Part shown: positions 58,218 through 64,000 of the stretch, one piece after another
Position numbering within the stretch: the stretch's first letter is position 1
Layout of the letters: each line of letters begins with the position of its first letter
Source of the DNA: Microbacterium sp. 3J1
GTDB taxonomy: Bacteria > Actinomycetota > Actinomycetes > Actinomycetales > Microbacteriaceae
NCBI RefSeq assembly: GCF_001049495.1
Contig: NZ_CDWI01000009.1
Span: 212,742-276,741 of the forward strand
Length of the DNA: 64,000 nucleotides
Reading direction: 5' to 3'
Position numbers and translations under genes: made by a program
Notes under the pieces: generated by a model
Database searches by the model: none
What the model saw: the letters and a program-made list of their open reading frames with translations, nothing else
Told to the model about the DNA's origin: nothing

Positions 58218-59207
58218 ATGCCCGCTCCCACCGCCGCCCCCGTGACCATCGCGCCCGAACAGGCGTCCTGGTTCGCCGAGACGTTCTCGATCCTCACCGG
58301 CAACGTCGAACAGGCGATCCTCGGCAAACGGCACGTCGTCGAGCTCGTGCTCGCCGCCGCGGTCAGCGGAGGACACGTGCTGCTCGAGGACTACCCGGGC
58401 ACCGGCAAGACGGCGCTCGCCCGTGCGATCGCGCAGACCGTCAACGGCACGAGCACCCGCATCCAGTTCACTCCCGACCTGCTGCCCGGCGACGTGACCG
58501 GCATCACCGTCTACGACCAGAAGGCGGGTGCCTTCGAGTTCCACGCCGGGCCGGTGTTCGCGAACATCGTGCTCGCCGACGAGATCAACCGCGCCAGCCC
58601 GAAGACCCAGTCCGCGCTCCTCGAGGTCATGGAGGAGGGGACCGTCACGATCGACGGCGTGACGCGTCCGGTCGGCTCGCCGTTCCTCGTCATGGCGACG
58701 CAGAACCCCATCGAGCAGGGCGGCACCTACCGTCTGCCCGAAGCGCAGCTCGACCGCTTCATGATCAAGACCTCGATCGGCTACCCCGACGAGGCGGCGA
58801 CGATGCGCATCCTGCAGGGGGCGGCGCAGCCCACGCGCATCCTCGACGGCATCGTCGACATCGACACCATCCTGACGATGGCCGAGATGTCGCGTGGCGT
58901 GTACGTGAACCCGCTCGTGTCGGACTACATCATGCGCATCGTCGACGCCACGCGTCGCGCATCCGAGGTCCGCCTCGGGGCGAGCGTGCGCGGCGCCCTC
59001 GCTCTCTCGCGCCTCGTGATGACCTGGGCGGCGAAGAACGGCCGCACCTTCGTCACCCCCGACGACGTGCGGGAGCTCGCGGTCGTCGCGCTGGCACACC
59101 GTCTGGTGCTGGAACCTGAGGCCGAGTTCGACGGCGTCACGGCCGTCGCGGTCGTCGGGCAGATCCTGCTCGACGTCGAGCCGCCGCGCGAGAACGGCAC
59201 TGCGTGA
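58218..59207 (+). CDS. MoxR family AAA+ ATPase
   Basis: A 329-residue chaperone-like ATPase. Walker A is P60-GTGKTA, Walker B VLADEINRASPKTQSALLE, sensor 1 VMATQNP, and the Arg-finger/sensor 2 region RLPEAQLDRFM with SVRGALALSRLV. MoxR proteins usually assemble or insert cofactors into partners with VWA or DUF58 domains. The DUF58 gene follows with a GTGA overlap, in keeping with that partnership. It begins 73 bp after the giant-protein gene and has its own leaderless-type promoter. Confidence 0.95.
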   Translation: MPAPTAAPVTIAPEQASWFAETFSILTGNVEQAILGKRHVVELVLAAAVSGGHVLLEDYPGTGKTALARAIAQTVNGTSTRIQFTPDLLPGDVTGITVYDQKAGAFEFHAGPVFANIVLADEINRASPKTQSALLEVMEEGTVTIDGVTRPVGSPFLVMATQNPIEQGGTYRLPEAQLDRFMIKTSIGYPDEAATMRILQGAAQPTRILDGIVDIDTILTMAEMSRGVYVNPLVSDYIMRIVDATRRASEVRLGASVRGALALSRLVMTWAAKNGRTFVTPDDVRELAVVALAHRLVLEPEAEFDGVTAVAVVGQILLDVEPPRENGTA

Positions 59208-60574
59208 GCTTCAACACCGAATCGCGTCTGACGCGGACGACGGCGCGGACGAGCACGTCCACTCGCACGTCGACGGTGACGCGCTACGACCGCACGCGCC
59301 GCGGCCCCGTCCGCGGAGCGGTGTTCGGCATGCGCCGGGCGATGCGGAACACCGGTCGCGCCGCGCGTCGGACGGCCGACTGGCTGCGTGAGACGGTCAC
59401 TGCCGCCGGGATGCTCGTGGCCGTCGCTCTCGTGCTCGGCATCGCCGCCGGTGCGCTGTTCGGCTGGGTCGAGGCCTGGTCCGTGGCGGCGATCGCCCTC
59501 GTGCTGCTGATCGTCTGCATCCCCTTCATCCTCGGAGCCCACGACTACCGCATCGACCTCACCCTCGACCGCGACCGAGTCGTCGCGGGGACCGAGATCG
59601 GTGCGACCCTCGACGTGCGCAACAACGGCACGCGCCTCTCGCTCCCCGGCGTCGTCGACGTGCCGGTGGGCGAAGGACTCGTCGAGGCGCACGTCCCCCT
59701 GCTGCGCCCGGCGGCGCATCACCGCGAGCAGCTCACGATCGCCGCGCACCGCCGCGGGGTGATCGACGTCGGTCCCATGACGATCACGCGCGGCGACCCG
59801 ATCGGCATCCTCCGCCGCGAGCTGCGCTGGCCCGACGTGCAGCGCATCCATGTGCACCCCGTCACCGTGCGCCTGCCGAGCACGAGCGCCGGACTCATCC
59901 GCGACCTCGAGGGCACGCCCAGCTCGACCCTCGTCGACGCCGATCTGTCGTTCCACGCGGTGCGCGAGTACGTCGTCGGCGACTCGCAGCGCCACGTGCA
60001 CTGGAAGTCCACGGCGAAGACGGGGCGGCTGATGGTCCGCCAGTACGAGGAGTCGCGCCACGCGCGCATCGCCATCATCCTCGACCTCGACACCGAGTCG
60101 TACGAGAGCGACGACGAGTTCGAGAACACCGTCAGCGCCGCGGCGTCCCTCGCGCTGCAGGGGGTCCGTGACGGACGTGACGTGCTGTTCGCCGTCAGCA
60201 ACGAGATCCCCGAGCACAGTCGCGCAGAGGTGCTGTCCATCCGCACGCTGCCCACCGTGACCCCGAAGGCTCTCCTCGACGCGACCTCGATGATCGACGC
60301 CGCCGATCGCGTGATGCGCCTCGAAGCAGTGACCGCGCTCACCGTGCAGTCGTATCCTGACCTCTCGATCGGCTTCCTCCTCACGGGATCGCGCATGCCG
60401 CTCGACCGTCTGCGGCTCGCCGCGGTGAAGCTCCCCGCCGCGGTCGAGGCGGTCGCGGTGCGCAGCGAGCTCGGTGAGCAGCCCACTCTGCGCTCGGCGC
60501 GTGAGCTCGCGGTGATGACCCTCGGCGCACTCGGCGACCTCCCGCAGATGCTCGCGCGCGGAGCACTGCGATGA
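59204..60574 (+). CDS. DUF58 domain membrane protein
   Basis: A 456-residue protein. The first 60 residues are Thr/Arg-rich and cytosolic; two hydrophobic segments lie at about 66-110 (AGMLVAVALVLGIAAGALFG; AAIALVLLIVCIPFIL). The DUF58 signature is HAVREYVVGDSQRHVHWKST followed by AKTGRLMVRQYEES, and a VWA-like fold follows (AIILDLDTESYES). DUF58 proteins are the regular partners of MoxR ATPases. It overlaps MoxR (GTGA) and the next gene (ATGA), so the three are translated as a set. Confidence 0.92.
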   Translation: MSFNTESRLTRTTARTSTSTRTSTVTRYDRTRRGPVRGAVFGMRRAMRNTGRAARRTADWLRETVTAAGMLVAVALVLGIAAGALFGWVEAWSVAAIALVLLIVCIPFILGAHDYRIDLTLDRDRVVAGTEIGATLDVRNNGTRLSLPGVVDVPVGEGLVEAHVPLLRPAAHHREQLTIAAHRRGVIDVGPMTITRGDPIGILRRELRWPDVQRIHVHPVTVRLPSTSAGLIRDLEGTPSSTLVDADLSFHAVREYVVGDSQRHVHWKSTAKTGRLMVRQYEESRHARIAIILDLDTESYESDDEFENTVSAAASLALQGVRDGRDVLFAVSNEIPEHSRAEVLSIRTLPTVTPKALLDATSMIDAADRVMRLEAVTALTVQSYPDLSIGFLLTGSRMPLDRLRLAAVKLPAAVEAVAVRSELGEQPTLRSARELAVMTLGALGDLPQMLARGALR

Positions 60575-63138
60575 ACGCCGCCGGCCCCCGTCGGGGTGTA
60601 TCGGCGCGCCGCCGCGATCTGTCCGTCTCGGCGCTCACCGTCTGGTCGCTCGCGTACGTGCTCGTCGGCATCGGCCTCGCGACGGCCGCTGTCTGGCCCG
60701 TCTACGAATCACCCCGCGCCCTGGTCGTCGGACTCGTCGGCGGTGTGCTCGGCATCGGCATCGCGGTGCTCGCTCGTGCGCTGCGCTGGCGGATGCTGTT
60801 CGCAGCCCTCGCCGTCGCGGGGGCGTACCTCGTCGTGGCCGTGCCGCTGGCGATCCCGTCGGCGCTCACCTCCGTTCCCGCGTTCCTCGGCGGCCTGCGC
60901 GACGCCGTGCTCGGGGTGGTCCTCGGCTGGAAGCAGATGCTCACGCTCAACCCGCCGCTCGGCGAGTACCAGGCCGTGCTCATCCCCTTCCTCGTCGTGA
61001 TGCTGTTCGGCGGATTCCTCGCCACTCTCCTCGTTCTCCAGCCCGGTCGCCGGGCCCTCCTCGCCGTTCCCGTCCTCACCGCCATGAGCGTGTTCGGCAT
61101 CGCGTTCGGACTGAGCGGCGTCAGCGCCCCCGTCACCGTGCTGGGCGTGACGCTTCCCGCTCCGCGAGAGTGGCTGATCGGCGTCGCGGTCTTCGCCTCG
61201 GCCCTCGTGTGGATCGTGGGGCGGGCGCGACTGCAGCGCGCCGCCGCACTCAGGGCCGTCGCAGCCGCGAACATCTCGCGTCGCGCGACCCCGGTGTGGC
61301 TGGCGGTGAGACGTCACATCCTCGCCGGCGTGCTCGTCGTGGCGGCCCTCGTGGCGGGTTTCGCCGTCGCCCCTGCCGCGGCCGGCTGGTCCGACCGCTC
61401 GGTGCTGCGCGACGAGGTCGAGCCGATGATCGTGGTGCAGCAGCAGCCGAGCCCGCTGAGCGCGTACCGGTCGTGGTTCTCCGGGGGTCGGCTCGACGAC
61501 GCGGTGATCCGACTCGAGGGGGATTCCGGATCGCTGGACCGCATCCGACTCGTCACCCTCGACTCCTACGACGGCGAGGACTTCCACGTCGCGCCCGACG
61601 ACCGCTTCAGCCGACTTCCGCGCACGGCGCTGCCCGCAGGCGGGCGCATCTCTCTAGAGATCACGGTCGGGGACGCGTATCGAGGCATCTGGGTCCCGGC
61701 ACCGGCAGGACTCGCCGAGGCACCCGAGTTCACAGGGTCGCGCGCCGAGGACCTGGCCGACGGCTTCCATGTCGACGACGACGGGGACACCGCCATCACG
61801 GTCGCCGACGCCCCGGGCGGCGGTCACGGACTCGTTCCGGGCGACCGCTATGAGGTGCTCGTCGACGCGCCCGTCGAGGGCACGGACATCGCATCGCTGC
61901 AGGGCGGCGAGTCGGCTCTCGACTCCGACCGCTACCCGGCTCTCGTCGAGTGGGCGGAGATGCAGGAGCAGCCGCGCACCGGAGCCGGCTACCTCGAGGT
62001 CATCGATCGCCTGCGCGAACGCGGCTATCTGAGCCATGCGCTCCTGGAGGATCCGGCGGCGGCGGGCTGGATCGCCGCGCTCGAGGAATCCGAGGGGTAC
62101 GCGTTCGCTCCGAGCTACGCCGGACACTCGGCATCCCGCGTCGAGGAGCTGTTCACCGAGATGGTCGAGCAGGAGCGCAGGGCGGGATCGGACGCTGCCC
62201 CCGAGCTGCTGGTCTCCGCCGTCGGCGACGACGAGCAGTTCTCGGTCGCGGCCGCGCTGCTCGCCGAGCACTGGGGGCTGGAGTCCCGGGTGGTCATCGG
62301 AGCGCGCCTCGGCGCCGCCGAAGAGGTGCCCGGAATCCCCGCGTGCACCGACGTCTGCACCGGGGGGAGCATGAGCGCGTGGGTCGAGGTGCGCGCCTCC
62401 GGCGGCGAGTGGATGCCGGTCGACACCACGCCCCAGTTCGCGATGCTGCCCAGCTCGATCACCGAGGGCGAGCAGCTTCCCGAGCATCCGACGGTGCCTG
62501 AGCAGCCGCGCTCGGAGGCCCTCGACCCGCCCCAGGCGCAGAGCGACTCGAACAACGACGCCCCACCGCTGGACGGCCCGCAGTCGGAGGTCCTCGCGAT
62601 CCTGCTGCCCATCCTGCGAGCCGTCGGCCTGACTCTGCTCGCCGCGCTGCTGCTGGCCCTCCCGTTCCTCGTGCTGCTGTTCGCCAAGCGGCGTCGGGCA
62701 CGGATGCGCCGCACGGCAGACGACCCCGAGGTCCGGCTGGCCGGTGCCTGGGAGGAGCTCGTCGACGTGTACGCCGATCATGACGTGGCGATGGCATCGC
62801 AGGGGACTCGCCTGCAGCGCGCGCACTCCGCCGATCGCGATGCGGCGGAGAGGCTCGCGATCCTCGTCGACCGCGCCGTCTTCGCCGAGCATCCGCCCAC
62901 GGCGGAGGACGCGGCGGCCGCGTGGGAGATCGTCGATGCGGAGCGCGCAGAGCTCGGTCGTGTCGGCCGATGGTGGCGACGGATCGCCAGGAGGGTGCGT
63001 CCGACATCGTTCGTCACCCGCGCACGGCCGACGGGCGGCATCCCGTTCGTCGGCATCCCGCTCATCGGGCGCAGGCCGGCGCTCGGTACGCTCGGATCAC
63101 CCGGTTCACTCGACGACCCGAAGAAGGGGACCCCATGA
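60571..63138 (+). CDS. TgpA-like transglutaminase-fold membrane protein with lost catalytic residues
   Basis: An 855-residue protein in the usual TgpA layout: six helices in the first 240 residues, an extracytoplasmic domain, the transglutaminase-like domain (about 545-625) and a last helix (about 670-700) before a cytosolic tail. The domain is recognisable from LLAEHWGLESRVVIGARLG and AWVEVRASGGEWMPVDTTP, but the Cys position of the usual G-Y-C-E-H-F is D554 (GDDEQF) and the His of HAW is S602 (MSAW); only D618 of the triad remains. It should lack transglutaminase or protease activity. ATGA overlaps join it to DUF58 and to the last gene. Confidence 0.9.
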   Translation: MNAAGPRRGVSARRRDLSVSALTVWSLAYVLVGIGLATAAVWPVYESPRALVVGLVGGVLGIGIAVLARALRWRMLFAALAVAGAYLVVAVPLAIPSALTSVPAFLGGLRDAVLGVVLGWKQMLTLNPPLGEYQAVLIPFLVVMLFGGFLATLLVLQPGRRALLAVPVLTAMSVFGIAFGLSGVSAPVTVLGVTLPAPREWLIGVAVFASALVWIVGRARLQRAAALRAVAAANISRRATPVWLAVRRHILAGVLVVAALVAGFAVAPAAAGWSDRSVLRDEVEPMIVVQQQPSPLSAYRSWFSGGRLDDAVIRLEGDSGSLDRIRLVTLDSYDGEDFHVAPDDRFSRLPRTALPAGGRISLEITVGDAYRGIWVPAPAGLAEAPEFTGSRAEDLADGFHVDDDGDTAITVADAPGGGHGLVPGDRYEVLVDAPVEGTDIASLQGGESALDSDRYPALVEWAEMQEQPRTGAGYLEVIDRLRERGYLSHALLEDPAAAGWIAALEESEGYAFAPSYAGHSASRVEELFTEMVEQERRAGSDAAPELLVSAVGDDEQFSVAAALLAEHWGLESRVVIGARLGAAEEVPGIPACTDVCTGGSMSAWVEVRASGGEWMPVDTTPQFAMLPSSITEGEQLPEHPTVPEQPRSEALDPPQAQSDSNNDAPPLDGPQSEVLAILLPILRAVGLTLLAALLLALPFLVLLFAKRRRARMRRTADDPEVRLAGAWEELVDVYADHDVAMASQGTRLQRAHSADRDAAERLAILVDRAVFAEHPPTAEDAAAAWEIVDAERAELGRVGRWWRRIARRVRPTSFVTRARPTGGIPFVGIPLIGRRPALGTLGSPGSLDDPKKGTP

Positions 63139-64000
63139 CACCGTCTGCGGAGACCGGTCTCGCCACGATGCTCGCCATCGTCGGCGGACTCGGACTGCTC
63201 ATCGCCATCGCCATCTACGTCTGGTACGCGCTGGCGCTGTCGCGTCTCTTCCCGCGCATCGACGGCGAGGGGTGGAAGGGCTGGGTCCCCGTGCTCAACG
63301 AGGCCGAGATCCTCGCGCGAGGGGGCGTGCCCGCCTGGTCGGTCGTGTTCTACTTCATCCCGCTCGTGCAGCTGTACGGCCTGTACCTCAAGGTCGTCGC
63401 CACGCACCGCATCAACAAGCGCTTCGGACGGGGCGCGGGCATGACCGTGCTCGCGATCCTCCTCCCGCCGGTCTGGGCCACGGTGCTCGCATGGGGAGCA
63501 CCGCCGTATCCCGAGGGCGAGCGGCTCGCGGCACTGCAGCCGGGTCCGCGACGCACACCCCAGCCAGCGGCGGCCCCCGCGCGCGACGCCTCGGGCTACA
63601 CGATCCCGTCGCTGGCTCCGCACAACGCCACGCAGACGGATGCTCCGGCGCTCGTCTTCCCGGACTACGCGGCGCCCTCGCGGACCCCCGCTCCCGCGGA
63701 GCAGCCCGCATCGTCGGCGCCGGCTCCAGCGCAGGCTGCTCCGGCGCCGTCGGCGTGGGGTGCGCCGCCACAGCCTCCCACGGCCTTCGGCGCTCCGCTC
63801 GCGCCGGGAGCCCCGGCCACGTCGTTCGCTCCGCCGGCTGCGGCGGCGCCCGCTCCGCCGGCCTTCGCAGCCCAGCCTCCGGCACCTCCGGCTCCCGTCT
63901 CGCCGACGCCCGTCTCATCGGCTCCCGTCTCGCCGCCTCCCGCGCCCCGGCCTCCGGTGGCGCCGGCCTCTGAGCCGACTTCCGACAGCCGCCCGGTGAC
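63135..64000 (+). CDS. DUF5684-type membrane protein, C-terminus beyond the window
   Basis: At least 288 residues are visible. An N-terminal helix (about 8-33, TMLAIVGGLGLLIAIAIYVWYAL) is followed by GWKGWVPVLNEAEILARGGVPAW, the DUF5684 pattern, then two more helices (SVVFYFIPLVQLYGLYL; MTVLAILLPPVWATVLAW). From residue 130 the chain is rich in Pro and Ala. Such proteins often end in a FHA or similar domain, which cannot be checked because the frame runs off at 64000. ATG overlaps the TgpA-like stop (ATGA). It belongs to the same operon. Confidence 0.75.
   Translation, partial: MTPSAETGLATMLAIVGGLGLLIAIAIYVWYALALSRLFPRIDGEGWKGWVPVLNEAEILARGGVPAWSVVFYFIPLVQLYGLYLKVVATHRINKRFGRGAGMTVLAILLPPVWATVLAWGAPPYPEGERLAALQPGPRRTPQPAAAPARDASGYTIPSLAPHNATQTDAPALVFPDYAAPSRTPAPAEQPASSAPAPAQAAPAPSAWGAPPQPPTAFGAPLAPGAPATSFAPPAAAAPAPPAFAAQPPAPPAPVSPTPVSSAPVSPPPAPRPPVAPASEPTSDSRPV

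Overview
The window is about 70% GC and gene dense, with frequent GTG starts, stop/start overlaps (ATGA, GTGA) and several promoters placed so that transcription would begin at the start codon. With the gene content (DUF3073, an Rv2578c-type radical SAM protein, a YkoE-like ECF transporter, a TipA-type regulator, a DUF222-HNH protein, LAxTG cell-wall anchoring, a MoxR-DUF58-transglutaminase operon) this points to a high-GC Gram-positive actinobacterium, most likely Microbacteriaceae and probably Microbacterium. The genus is inference; no rRNA or tRNA gene is visible. The stretch looks chromosomal: no integrase, transposase, phage module or CRISPR array was seen.

Layout. 1-5.9 kb: end of purF, an MFS exporter, DUF3073, a universal stress protein, a PadR/DUF4097 pair and a TipA-like MerR regulator with a textbook MerR promoter. 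6.1-9.7 kb: small membrane protein, nitroreductase, FAD/Rieske oxidoreductase, paired CrcB fluoride channels. 9.8-14.7 kb: TetR regulator with a 28-bp dyad and its RND pump, then an aldose 1-epimerase. 14.7-22 kb: DEAD-box helicase with a long disordered N-terminus, a gene-free 0.5-kb repeat array, YaeQ, a radical SAM protein, a VanY-like carboxypeptidase and an acyl-CoA dehydrogenase. 22.1-27.1 kb: a palindromic repeat pair, then a minus-strand ECF transporter cluster (two S components, fused double ATPase, T component, siderophore-interacting protein) with a DtxR/IdeR-like box. 27.2-38.3 kb: secreted subtilase, pirin/GNAT pair, RecQ, a double-TetR regulator facing a sugar-type MFS transporter and a GH3 glycosidase. 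38.5-45.3 kb: a 1564-residue LAATG-anchored surface protein followed by a DUF5819/HTTM pair. 45.4-50.9 kb: acyl-CoA oxidase, alcohol dehydrogenase, DUF222-HNH protein, tag. 51.0-64.0 kb: protein kinase, 1988-residue Ig-like protein, MoxR, DUF58, a transglutaminase-fold protein lacking its catalytic Cys and His, and a DUF5684-type protein cut by the window end.

How genes work together. The PadR/DUF4097, TetR/RND and double-TetR/MFS/GH3 sets look like self-contained regulator-plus-target units. The ECF cluster reads as an iron-responsive uptake system in which the SIP reductase would release iron from an imported chelate. The final operon reads as a cell-envelope system in which a membrane kinase, a MoxR ATPase with its DUF58 partner and a pseudo-transglutaminase act with a giant extracytoplasmic protein; its function is not established here. 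The strongest candidates for undescribed biology are this operon, the iron-linked ECF cluster, the intergenic repeat array and the anchored protein/DUF5819/HTTM locus.
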